Below, in pieces: positions 49,801 through 54,290 of a stretch of 64,000 bases of DNA. The stretch spans positions 245,373,471 to 245,437,470 of the forward strand of contig NC_073696.1 of assembly GCF_029784165.1 (NCBI RefSeq), in the 5' to 3' direction. The stretch comes from Wyeomyia smithii. Taxonomy: Eukaryota; Arthropoda; Insecta; Diptera; Culicidae. The translations under genes and the position numbers were made by a program. Numbering within the stretch: position 1 is the first letter of the stretch; each line of letters opens with the position of its first letter. Below the pieces are notes generated by a model. That model ran no database searches. It was given only the letters and a program-made list of their open reading frames with translations, and was not told where the DNA came from.

Positions 49801-52800
49801 CAAACTGAACTAGAAATATGAAATAGGAATTATTCAAACTTAGAAGAAAAATAAAAATGATAAATTAGCAGTGGTGGGCACCGCTAATCGAAAATTTAGC
49901 GACGCTAATCGCTAAGTCGCTAACCGGAAAATTTAGCTCGATAATCGCTAATCGCTAAACGCTAAACCCACATTAGCGGAACTTTCGCTAATCGCTAATC
50001 GCTAACTTTTCAATATGTAAATAGTCATATCGCTATATTTATTGCTCGCGTTTTGTAAGATTTGGACCACACTGATCTTTTTTGGTTAAACAAACGAAAA
50101 CCATTACTTTTTAAAGCTATTTACAGTAAGAGGTTGACGAAACGGTATTCATATTTGATTTTGTAAAAACAAGAATAACAAAAGCTATTTAGCTTGCATT
50201 GAAAATAGATACTCTTAGGAATGTTTTCATACGCCACACACTGGGGCAGCCTCATACAAAAGCTCGGACAAAACCTAAAATTTTTTTTTCCGGAATTAGG
50301 CTCAAAATCGATATTTTGTAGAAACTAGAATGCCTAGAGACCAAGAATCAAGCATAGGTTGTAAAGAATTCGCATGTTTTAGTACATCGTGAGGTAGGAG
50401 AAGCTGGGGTTTAACATTTCATAAAACCAAAAAAAAAATTTCGATCATCTTTACCAACCTACAAAATGCAGGAGCTCCCGAATAATTATGATATTATGCA
50501 TGATATCTCTTCAATATAAGTAAATTAAAGGAAAAAAACTTAGATAGCTGAGTATATCCTACTATACCACGATTGAGCACAACGTTTCACGCAGATAAAA
50601 AAAAACCCAGTTTTTCATTAATTTCAAACATTTGAAAAAATGATTTACCAGCGAGTACCCACTCTATATTCTTCTCAAATTTGAAGATGCCAGCCTCAGC
50701 TATTCAAAAAACCCAACTTTAGCTGCAACTTTTTGCCTATTCAAAAGTTATTCGATTTTTGGTACAGCATGCTTTTAAGTATAAATCATGCGTTTCGCGG
50801 CAGCTTTCTATGAACGAATTCGTGAAGCACATCCAAAAGTCCAGAGGAGTTGAAACCATACAAGATGTATTAAACGGTATGTTGGTTATATCTGACCCCT
50901 TTTTCGTCCAGTTTTAGAACAAACATCGATTCAACTGATACCCGCAAATCAAAAAAAGCGGTCTTGAAACTCCTTTACGTTGAAAATGATATGGAAGACG
51001 ATGAATTAATGTTTCTGTAATCTATGCAAATTCAATCATTTTGTTATATATCATTAATACGTTTACAATACGTTTAGAATGTGTATGTGTATGTGTGTGA
51101 AATAAGTAACTTAAACTTTTTTATGCATGACTCAAACAATTAAATGACCCTAACAACTGATCTAAGAACAAAGAATTGCTTAGACTTGAACTTGAGTAGC
51201 AAAAAGAATTTCACTTTCAAAATTGAGCGATCTAGATCAAACAGTAATCCAGGCATGTTGTACATGAATGTACTAGGAATCCTGCCAAAAAATTCGCCTG
51301 AAAATGTCAAACCTTCTTGTTTTGACATTCTAGATAAAAAAGTCCTCTGGATCAAAACATGATGTGCAAAATGGTAAATCGTATATAGTTGATCAACTTC
51401 GCGTGATACTTGTGACCTCTATTCCTTTCCGACCGAGCCTACACAATTGTGTAGGTAAAAAATGACGGATAACAAAATTTAAATCAAAGTAATTCCTATA
51501 TAAAAACACTTGCTTGCTTCAGTTTCTTATTTTTCGTAGCAGCTGCGATGTTAACACTAGCTTTGTGAGCAATAAAACAATGAATAAGACTTTCAAAAAG
51601 CGGAAGAGAAGGTTTAGTTTAAGTCACCTTCTATCTACGCATTCATATAGGCTCGGTCGGAAAGGGCTATAACATGAATCTAAAAAGTTATTAGGCTTAT
51701 TTTTTTAAACAAAGTGATTTAGATAAGTATAAACTGATCTAGACCAAACATTGAAGATAGATCACAATCATTCAAACAACTTTGCCGAAGACACCAATAA
51801 TCTATGATTTGAATTTGAGCAGTTGTGGGGTTTTGTTTTGTGAACAATAAAATTAGTTCTATCTCGTTAACAGTCAATCCTACAATTTTGATGTTTTCGA
51901 CAACTTTATATCAATTGATGATATGAACAACTTTTCTGAAGAAACAAAATGGCTAGCACCATTTTTTCAGAAGATAGATGTCAGCGCCATCTGTAGGAAG
52001 AAAATTGAAGCTTCTCGAATACATTTTTCATAAAGATATTTTTATGCTGTACAACATTGCCGAAGACATAAACACTGTGGAAACAACCATTTAGAAGTAA
52101 TGAGGTTTTGTCCCACCAACATACCAATCTGCCCCACTGTGCGCCATCAGCAATTCACAGTTTTTCTAAATATTTCTATTGTCGCTTCTCTACAAAATTT
52201 AGCGAATTAGCGATTAGCGTTTCGAAGGCCAAAATTTTAGCGACGCTAACAGTTTCGCTAACTAACTCAAAAACTAGCGAAATCGCTAAGTCGCTAACTG
52301 AATTTTAGCGTCGCTAATTAGCGAATTAGCGAATTAGCGGAATGGTGCCCACCACTGTAAATTAGGAACATAAAAAGTACCGTTAGCCGGGGTAAGTTTG
52401 TGCCAGTGGGGGTGAGATTTAGCCATCCAACCCGTGACTTGTCAGCCATCTCTTCCGGATCAGAAGACTAGTCTTTTTTGGTTAAGTATTCGAAAAAACT
52501 TATTCAACAAGGATCTGGTCCTGTAATCGTCGAGGGATGACTGACAAACAATGGGTTTGTATGGCGCGATCTCACCCTCACTGGCACAATTGCACCCCGG
52601 CTTACGGTAATAAACGCCATCAAATCCTGAAAAAAGTTCAGAGTCTGTTTTGGACAATTTGCACTTAAAGATATTCGAAGACTTATAATAAACCAAAGCA
52701 ACAAATCCGGAGTTAATGAAACTTTTACTGCAGCGAAAGCAAAAGTAACAAGTCATTTAAAATATTACCAACTTTTCCATAACCCCAATAAATCCAATTA

Positions 52801-53777
52801 TAAACTCCTTCGAAGCTGAGGCATTTTTTTCTTCTCAAGTGATATTATGGTAACTTTAAAGAGTTCCATTGAACCAATTCTAACGACTTATTATTACCCA
52901 AGCTTAAGAGAACCGCTTTTAGAGTATGAGATTTATTCCCAAGCCCATTTGCTGCGAAAACTTAATCGAGAGTGAGGCACTCAGTTGTATCTTAATTATA
53001 ATGAGAACATCTGATGTCAGTAGAGTGGAAATGAAATCTGTTAAATCTACATCTTGAACTATTACTTGGGAAATAAACAATTCAAAAGTTTCATTTTTTC
53101 ATTAAAAATTTCTTCGGTCAATTTTTTATTAATAAAATATTGAAGGCTGTTTTTATATTTATATATAAATTTCAAAAAAATTATATGACGACCGTGTCGA
53201 GATGAATGGATAGTTAAATATACATTTAGACCAATTGCTTATGATGATATTTGACACCTTGTTTTTTTTTATTTAATTTTTTTTTTCGATTGTTCAGTAT
53301 GAAATACACACATTTTATTAAGACGGAATAAAATAACCAAGTAATCATTTCTGGTAATCTGTTGTTGTAACCCTATGTCATTAACAAAAGATGAACGTCA
53401 CTTCTAATTGTTATGATTATATTTGCGAAAATTGTGTACGTTTCGAGACTATCTAACCACATGTTGCACCATTCTCTGTAGTACACAACTTAATTCCAAG
53501 CACAATTTACTCTTCCACCGGCCAACTGAAAAGAGCACACCTTCTAACTCACGCCTTGCTTCTTCTCACCAACAGACCAACAATGCTATCTGTAATGCAT
53601 CTCTTCCAAACGTTCCTGCACATCCTCCAGGTCACGCTAAGTTTCATGCTGATGTTGATCTTCATGACCTACAACACTTGGCTCTGCATAGCCGTCGTTC
53701 TCGGTGCTGCTCTGGGATACTTTTTGTTCGGCTGGAAGAAATCGGTGGTTGTGGATGTCACCGAACATTGCCACTAG
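22653..53777 (+). CDS. Ctr1A: High-affinity copper transporter Ctr1 (four coding exons)
   Basis: Trimeric plasma-membrane Cu(I) importer. Coding exons are 22653-22871, 39726-40000, 40389-40418 and 53576-53777, with phases 0, 2 and 2 at the three junctions. They give a 241-residue protein. Residues 1-73 are His/Met-rich and end in HHMMSMA, the extracellular copper-collecting domain. Membrane segment 1 is about 91-111, segment 2 about 185-207 with the MxxxM pore motif at 201-205 (MLIFM in MLMLIFMTYN), and segment 3 about 210-228 with GxxxG at 218-222 (GAALG). The C-terminus is EHCH, the copper-handing His-Cys-His. A sequon NET is at 79. The start is chosen because MDHSEHHD matches the family start and follows an acceptor at 22601. 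Introns 1 and 3 (16.9 and 13.2 kb) are full of transposons. Assignment to the Ctr1A paralogue is from memory of the fly protein. Confidence 0.93.
22872..24313 (+). other. Ctr1 intron 1, first part, nothing recognised
   Basis: AT-rich intronic sequence after the GTAAGT donor. I see no terminal repeats, coding signal or tandem array. Short frames on the minus strand do not resemble any family. Confidence 0.5.
24314..25076. mobile_element. TA-flanked inverted-repeat element in Ctr1 intron 1
   Basis: Ends read TACAGTGCTTTTTCGCTTTTATC (24314) and GATGAAATCGAAAACGCACTGTA (ending 25076), imperfect inverted repeats each with terminal TA. Near the left end CGTTTTTATCAC recurs. No transposase frame is seen in the 763 bp. 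This suits a Tc1/mariner or pogo-type MITE. Confidence 0.65.
25137..25890 (+). pseudogene. Jockey/CR1-like LINE reverse transcriptase fragment
   Basis: Frame 25137-25493 holds SSGVLQRSNFGPPLFVLLFKDV and GGILIYADDLKIYL, the catalytic YADD block of a non-LTR reverse transcriptase, then WCKPNFLKLSLSKC. A frame change leads to VLERCDEVRDLGVLLD (25500-25560), and another to LVRSILEFASIV (25605-25640). The fragment is truncated at both ends and shifted at least twice. It appears related to the LINE nested at 14842-15495. Confidence 0.8.
25893..26462 (+). pseudogene. RTE LINE endonuclease fragment
   Basis: Reads GGLKAERGSSFVLIEKQ and NYSLINVYAPTNDKP, then HPVIGRESFHSTTND in another frame, matching the RTE family at 13.5-15.9 kb. 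It continues with LRRRKAASP-like linker remains to about 26460. Multiple stops and internal deletions are evident. It abuts the preceding Jockey-type fragment directly. Confidence 0.8.
26466..27360 (-). repeat. Large repeat family A, copy 2
   Basis: Starts with TTAATCAACCTAGCGGTCAG and runs in reverse orientation relative to copy 1. It shares the blocks around CACATTTAAATTATGT, GTTCAAATCGGTTGTGTAG and CTAGACCTTTCATTT. It retains about 260 bp (26466-26700) that copy 1 lacks at the family C junction, so it helps define the complete family. The distal palindrome end is missing. Confidence 0.75.
27604..28394. mobile_element. Non-autonomous hAT element with perfect 8-bp target duplication
   Basis: Termini are CAGAGATGCCAGAC (27604) and TCTGGCATCTCTG (ending 28394). 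The 8 bases TTCGTGAC occur immediately outside both ends (27596-27603 and 28395-28402), the hallmark of hAT insertion. GTCTGTATA-type motifs cluster near both ends (27630-27675 and 28300-28380), likely subterminal transposase-binding repeats. No transposase is encoded in the 791 bp. Confidence 0.93.
28563..31262 (+). pseudogene. hAT transposase with introns, decayed
   Basis: Exon-like blocks: 28563-29223 (BED-finger-like region with FLRHLRCEH, then KIDSASRYGRHIQGINVQF with the first catalytic Asp), 29814-30307 (LTERQTAIVIKQKI, VTCDNGANM with the second Asp, a Cys/His block QCSVHTLQLAV, then KTRWGGIYEMI in a shifted frame), 30386-30691 (DLSKFWNFIHEFKTAL, DPRLNYLSS) and 30751-31262 (the dimerisation region LAILSNPATQASVERAFS with the catalytic Glu). 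The first junction restores RTLAMLELTERQ and the second restores SELDLSKFW, so the introns look genuine. At least two frameshifts (about 30145 and 30225), a stop near 30293 and a frameshift near 30830 suggest a pseudogene. Its own termini were not found. It lies inside Ctr1 intron 1. Confidence 0.85.
31263..31944. other. Intronic stretch, nothing recognised except a possible hAT end
   Basis: Mostly AT-rich. The sequence CCTAGTGGCAAAC near 31389 resembles the hAT-type end at 6033 and could be the 3' terminus belonging to the transposase upstream, but I cannot find a matching 5' end. Confidence 0.35.
31945..32465 (-). repeat. Large repeat family A, copy 3
   Basis: Reverse orientation. Contains GCCATCTCTGAGAAA twice, GGTTGTGTAGTTTCTGAGAT and the complete outer end with GCTATACCTTTCTAGGAGAA. 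The outer end abuts an RTE LINE fragment starting at 32470, so family A probably inserted into that LINE or the reverse. Confidence 0.8.
32470..33115 (+). pseudogene. RTE LINE fragment split by a SINE
   Basis: Reads NLITDIWQHFSVLLND and RSRMNIGG (linker before the RT). After the SINE at 32628-32833, about 32905-32960 reads HLFIDFRTAYDSVKRNELW with variation, and 33045-33100 reads RAGVQSWHHYYEVSH, matching RTE reverse transcriptase order. Heavily decayed, with deletions between blocks. Confidence 0.7.
32628..32833 (-). mobile_element. Feilai-like tRNA-derived SINE with 12-bp target duplication
   Basis: On the minus strand it has a tRNA-like head (A box within TAGTCTCGAGG, B box GGTTCGAGTCT), then GAGAGACTGTTAGGTTCAG and AGCGCTAGCCCC. 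It ends in a short GCTTTGCTTTGCTTT tail. TGGGACGCTCCA occurs on both sides (32616-32627 and 32834-32845). It interrupts the RTE fragment. A plus-strand copy is at 48237-48455. Confidence 0.85.
33340..33720 (+). repeat. Tandem body of a SINE-like repeat, copy 2
   Basis: Contains repeated CCCTTCAGGGAA(A/T)TGTAATTG, GAACGAGGTTTCG and CTTATAATAAAACTGACC. These are the reverse complement of the 121-127 bp units at 43255-43715. About two degraded units are visible. No tRNA-like head was found next to it. Confidence 0.6.
33915..34200 (-). pseudogene. Mariner transposase C-terminal relic
   Basis: The minus-strand frame reads AKRPYMEKNKVLFHQDNV, then KLRYELLPDLSYSTDYLL. This matches the mariner block KKKVLFHQDNAPxH followed by LPHPPYSPDLAPSDY. 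The second catalytic Asp (HQDN) is kept; the PPYSPDLAPSDY block has lost residues. No N-terminal domain or terminal repeats were found. Plus-strand frames over it are shadows. Confidence 0.8.
34430..35097. other. Intronic stretch, nothing recognised
   Basis: AT-rich. No repeat unit or coding family seen. Confidence 0.4.
35098..35150 (+). repeat. Two direct copies of a 26-bp unit
   Basis: CTACTATATAAAAATGGAAT followed by TCCGT occurs twice in tandem. The TATATAAAAATG motif resembles the reverse complement of the family C end (TTTTTATATG), so it may mark a boundary of a related element that leads into the 175-bp array. Confidence 0.6.
35230..36690. repeat. 175-bp tandem satellite, about eight units
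   Basis: The block TACTAAAACTTGAGAT followed by ATTCACAAAACTACG recurs at about 35324, 35500, 35676, 35852, 36022, 36195, 36369 and 36543, a period near 175 bp. Each unit also has GCGATGACATGTGATT, AAAATGTTTGTTAA, TTCAGGAAAGACATTTGA and TTGCCTCTAAATCAAA. Units are about 85-95% alike by eye. Minus-strand frames in it are repeat translations. Confidence 0.9.
36770..36970 (-). mobile_element. tRNA-derived SINE
   Basis: Minus strand: GTGGCTCTGTGGTTAGCG (A-box region) and GGGTTCGATCCCCGATC (B box), followed by a body ending in CTTATCCTACAACATGCA. The tRNA-like head lies at 36893-36968. It interrupts the satellite: remnants of the 175-bp unit reappear at 37040-37130. Confidence 0.75.
37430..37860. 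repeat. Hybrid tandem segment: satellite unit between family C-like repeats
   Basis: Two direct copies of AAAGTGATATNTGGCCAACA followed by TTTCAATACTT and ATACGTCATTTT (37501-37558 and 37699-37760) flank one 175-bp satellite unit (37560-37698). Adjacent text such as AAAATGGCGACTTCCGGTTT and CAATATGGGTATTTCC resembles reversed family C 126-bp units. Confidence 0.55.
37864..37955. repeat. Perfect 29-bp inverted repeat with 34-bp loop
   Basis: The arms 37864-37892 (starting CGAACGTCTTCGTCAGTGG) and 37927-37955 (ending CCACTGACGAAGACGTTCG) are exactly complementary. The loop is 37893-37926. It lies in Ctr1 intron 1, downstream of the hybrid repeat. Confidence 0.9.
38265..38680 (-). pseudogene. 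Pogo/Tigger-like transposase fragment
   Basis: Minus-strand reading: FRRFTFQLAVRKKLPNKF, KDWLEGFRERHPGSSF (CENP-B type DNA-binding region), then in a shifted frame NKPTVEKFFKKLQ and QYNMDEITAYF, the block with the first catalytic Asp (YNxDE). A stop follows. The related copy at 62436-63110 has QYNMDEMTPYF. A terminal motif AGCGGGGTAAGA near 38269 corresponds to AGCGAGGCAAGA at 62435. Confidence 0.75.
38681..39725 (+). other. End of Ctr1 intron 1, nothing recognised
   Basis: AT-rich sequence up to the T-rich tract and acceptor of exon 2. No coding or repeat signal was recognised. Confidence 0.45.
39726..40000 (+). CDS. Ctr1A: Ctr1 exon 2 (membrane segment 1)
   Basis: Follows a T-rich tract and TTGCAG acceptor, and ends at a GTGAGT donor in phase 2 (the last two bases CA begin a split codon). 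It encodes FHGGYNETILFDQW, the first membrane segment, YEGLKYYREHLFWKTYN and the start of the variable cytoplasmic loop. The loop here contains an unusual Asn/Gly-rich stretch (NSNVANNNDTMANGGGG). Confidence 0.93.
40389..40418 (+). CDS. Ctr1A: Ctr1 exon 3, a 30-nt microexon
   Basis: Inferred from conserved protein and splice signals. The bases between GAGCAG (AG at 40387-40388) and the GTAAGT donor (40419) encode, with the split codons, H-MVGEVIHKQ-P. This joins to PTMLSVMH of the last exon. Fly Ctr1A, as I recall it, has VGEVVHKQPPSML at this point. The exon is phase 2 at both ends and 30 nt long, so skipping it keeps the frame. The acceptor is a tandem NAGNAG (GAGCAG), so an extra Ser codon is also possible. 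Confidence 0.85.
40419..41329 (+). other. Start of Ctr1 intron 3, nothing recognised
   Basis: AT-rich intronic sequence after the microexon donor. The open frames across 40209-40684 are in the wrong phase for Ctr1 and match no family. Confidence 0.45.
41330..41580 (-). repeat. Family C fragment (145-bp units)
   Basis: Reverse complement of the 145-bp unit: ACACCCCTCTTTTTCCTGGAAGAGAGGG, with AATGAAAC, ACTAATCAAGCAAAT and AAATTTAGCATGTTGAGATT in the same order as the 60.4-61.0 kb array. About one and a half units, diverged. Confidence 0.6.
41817..42146 (-). pseudogene. Histone H2A pseudogene, nearly full length
   Basis: Minus-strand translation in shifting frames follows H2A from end to end: GRGSKANGKLKLRS (N-terminal tail), LLRNGNYA, then EYLAAVMEYLAVEILDLAWNA and ARDNETRIISRYLQLAIHNDEEF (histone fold), then in another frame LLSGVTSAREVVLSNIQAV (C-terminal docking region). 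The length is about 330 bp against roughly 375 bp for a normal H2A gene. At least two frameshifts and loss of the region between FPVG and the second helix make it non-functional. It lies in Ctr1 intron 3 in the antisense direction. Confidence 0.9.
42284..42395 (-). pseudogene. Second histone H2A fragment
   Basis: Minus-strand codons read NKKTRIISCHRQMVIRNDEN then LRKLAEFLS, matching the H2A segment [25 protein letters not shown]. Upstream codons retain only traces of GNAARD. It lies about 140 bp upstream (in minus-strand sense) of the nearly full-length copy, in the same orientation, as in a tandem array. Confidence 0.85.
42400..43254. other. Intronic stretch, nothing recognised
   Basis: AT-rich. 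A 118-codon minus-strand frame (42822-43178) shows no recognised domain. Confidence 0.4.
43255..43893 (-). mobile_element. tRNA-headed SINE-like element with tandem 121-127 bp units
   Basis: A tRNA-like head lies at about 43805-43893 on the minus strand (TAGCCGCAAGGTTACAG and B box GGGTTCGAATCA). Toward lower coordinates three to four direct units follow, each with ATTATAAG, GACTTATTTTGTCAAGAGGA, TCTTATCGAAACCTCGTTCC, CAATTACAATTCCCTGAAG and GGTCAGTTTT (repeats of CCTCGTTCC at about 43361, 43477 and 43601). A related body is at 33340-33720 in the other orientation. Confidence 0.75.
44597..44693. mobile_element. Small palindromic 'acgcgg' element
   Basis: Inverted ends AGGTCTTTTTTACGCGGG (44597) and CCCGCGTATAAAAAGACCTT (ending 44693), about 97 bp. 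A related palindrome is at 48021-48085. The core motif recalls the duplicated unit at 12.9-13.4 kb. Confidence 0.65.
44710..45857. other. Intronic stretch, nothing recognised
   Basis: AT-rich. A phrase around TTCTGCTGTGATGTCAAACT at 45380 is repeated near 46277, so a diverged repeat of unknown type spans or flanks this region. Confidence 0.4.
45858..46158. repeat. Perfect 24-bp inverted repeat enclosing about 250 bp
   Basis: TCGTCGGCTTCGTGCAACAC continues as TGGC at 45858-45881, and its exact complement is at 46135-46158. The enclosed DNA is AT-rich without a transposase. It could be a MITE or a local inverted duplication. Flanks do not show a convincing target duplication. Confidence 0.6.
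46578..46785 (-). pseudogene. Third histone H2A relic
   Basis: Minus-strand translation gives KRKAGFQFLADRAGRV (compare RAGLQFPVGRIHR), then after a stop PPVYLAAVMEF, VAGNSTRGNERTRIIG and a lost C-terminus. This copy is more decayed than the one at 41.8 kb. Its flanks are not obviously the same, but both copies and the 42.3-kb fragment share the minus orientation. Confidence 0.85.
46888..46991. repeat. 104-bp imperfect hairpin
   Basis: Arms of about 46-50 bases (TTACGAACCAG at 46888, complementary CTGGTTCGTAA ending 46991) close toward a 17-bp stem (AATAAAGGCGGAGTCTT, one mismatch) and an 8-base loop. It resembles a pre-miRNA in size but could equally be a tiny palindromic MITE. Confidence 0.75.
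46992..48020. other. Intronic stretch, nothing recognised
   Basis: No family recognised. A GC-richer part (47420-47640) contains short open frames without domain similarity. Confidence 0.4.
48021..48085. mobile_element. Small palindromic 'acgcgg' element, second copy
   Basis: AGGTCTTTTTTCACGAGGT at the left and ACCGCGTAAAAAAAGACG at the right form imperfect inverted ends, as in the 44.6-kb copy. The middle GAATTTGTATGGG corresponds to CCCATACAAATTC there. Confidence 0.6.
48237..48455 (+). mobile_element. Feilai-like tRNA-derived SINE, plus-strand copy
   Basis: Head ATGGTCTCGAGATACGATGC with a degraded B box (GAGTCGAGTCTCG). The body follows with GGAGACTGTTAGTGTCAGTA, GTAGCGCTAGCCCCGCAATT and CGAAGTCTGTGTATAAAG, ending CAAGGCTTTGCCTTGC. 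The same order of motifs is in the 32.6-kb copy. The target duplication is not evident. Confidence 0.85.
48702..49591 (-). mobile_element. Internally deleted hAT element with 8-bp target duplication
   Basis: Termini CAGAGCCGGATTTA (48702) and TAAATCCGACTCTG (ending 49591) are inverted repeats, followed inward by GGGGGCCC-type runs on both sides. Flanks are TTTATAAA (48694-48701) and CTTATAAA (49592-49599), a 7/8 target duplication. The 890 bp keeps only the C-terminal part of a transposase. Confidence 0.88.
48831..49376 (-). pseudogene. hAT transposase C-terminal fragment (ZMYM1-like group)
   Basis: The 181-codon minus-strand frame contains AYPDDLENGLGNELVQL, LHLYNVIVNKNMQNVFVNAE and IALRIYLSLMISNATGKMSF followed by SKMKLIKNRL. 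The last block is the hAT dimerisation region seen in TTF/ZMYM1-type transposases, where the usual SGERSFSKLK reads TGKMSFSKMK. BED/TTF finger and first catalytic residues are absent because of the internal deletion of the element. Confidence 0.8.
49869..52357. mobile_element. 2.5-kb hAT element with CGCTAA subterminal repeats
   Basis: Termini CAGTGGTGGGCACC (49869) and GGTGCCCACCACTG (ending 52357) are perfect inverted repeats flanked by the 8-bp target duplication TAAATTAG (49861-49868 and 52358-52365). The outer 100-150 bp on both sides are packed with CGCTAATCGCTAA-type motifs in inverted orientation (49880-50010 and 52198-52345). The 2.2-kb interior has no recognisable transposase frame, so the element is non-autonomous or has captured unrelated DNA. 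It contains another inverted-repeat element at 51424-51665. Confidence 0.93.
51424..51665. mobile_element. MITE nested in the 2.5-kb hAT element
   Basis: CCTTTCCGACCGAGCCT (51424) and AGGCTCGGTCGGAAAGG (ending 51665) are exact inverted ends. The 242 bp has no coding potential. Confidence 0.75.
52378..52609. mobile_element. TA-ended MITE (pogo-like ends)
   Basis: Long inverted ends of about 40 bp: TACCGTTAGCCGGGGTAAGT then TTGTGCCAGTGGG (52378) and its complement ending CACCCCGGCTTACGGTA at 52609. It starts 13 bases after the target duplication of the hAT element. The 98-codon minus-strand frame over it is not a gene. Confidence 0.85.
52610..53575 (+). other. End of Ctr1 intron 3, nothing recognised
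   Basis: AT-rich sequence up to the acceptor of the last exon. The open frame 53423-53956 overlaps the exon in the wrong phase. Confidence 0.5.
53576..53777 (+). CDS. Ctr1A: Ctr1 last coding exon (membrane segments 2 and 3)
   Basis: The acceptor is CACCAACAG with AG at 53574-53575. The first base completes the split proline codon. The exon encodes 66 residues: PTMLSVMHLFQTF, the MLMLIFMTYN pore motif, LGAALGYFLFGWKKS, and the C-terminal DVTEHCH, then TAG at 53775-53777. Longer open frames overlapping it in another phase are shadows. Confidence 0.93.
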
Positions 53778-54290
53778 GGGCAGGCCTATGGAGTCGACAG
53801 ACCGTCACCTCTCGTAACGACATTGCGAGTTTGCATCCACTGGTTACCCGGGAGTTTTTCGATCTAGGTACCGTCGGGGTAGGTACAGTTACCAGGAAGA
53901 TACTAGAACAGGTTAGGCGGCGGTCTGCAACACAAGAAACTCCAAAATATTTTTAAAGTAAATTGTAATATAGGAGAATTGCGAGGAAAAGACTTAATTA
54001 TTTGGTCGATTGTTTCACACAAACTGCAAAAAGATCGTAAAAGTTAGGGCCGCATCAATTTGAATCCAGTTTTGTTTTGTAATTGTAATATAAACAAATA
54101 ATTAGTTTTATCCCAATGATGATTCTCAAAGTATACTGCAAAACAGAAGAAAAAAAACAAATAAAGAATTGATGTATTAAAGCGATCCTCCGATGGGGTT
54201 TTCCCCGGATATATTGTAAAAAATATCTAATTCAGGAGCAAACGATAGAGAGAGAGAAAACAAATAAACTATATGTATAGTTATTAATGG
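53778..54290 (+). other. Likely Ctr1 3' UTR
   Basis: Follows the TAG stop of Ctr1. AATAAA hexamers at 54160 and 54263 are the first plausible polyadenylation signals, but more A-rich candidates follow downstream, so the true end is open. Confidence 0.5.

Noticed and set aside
53423..53956. 177-codon ORF over the last Ctr1 exon
   Set aside because: Shadow frame; the 202-nt exon in the phase required by splicing gives the conserved membrane segments and the EHCH end.
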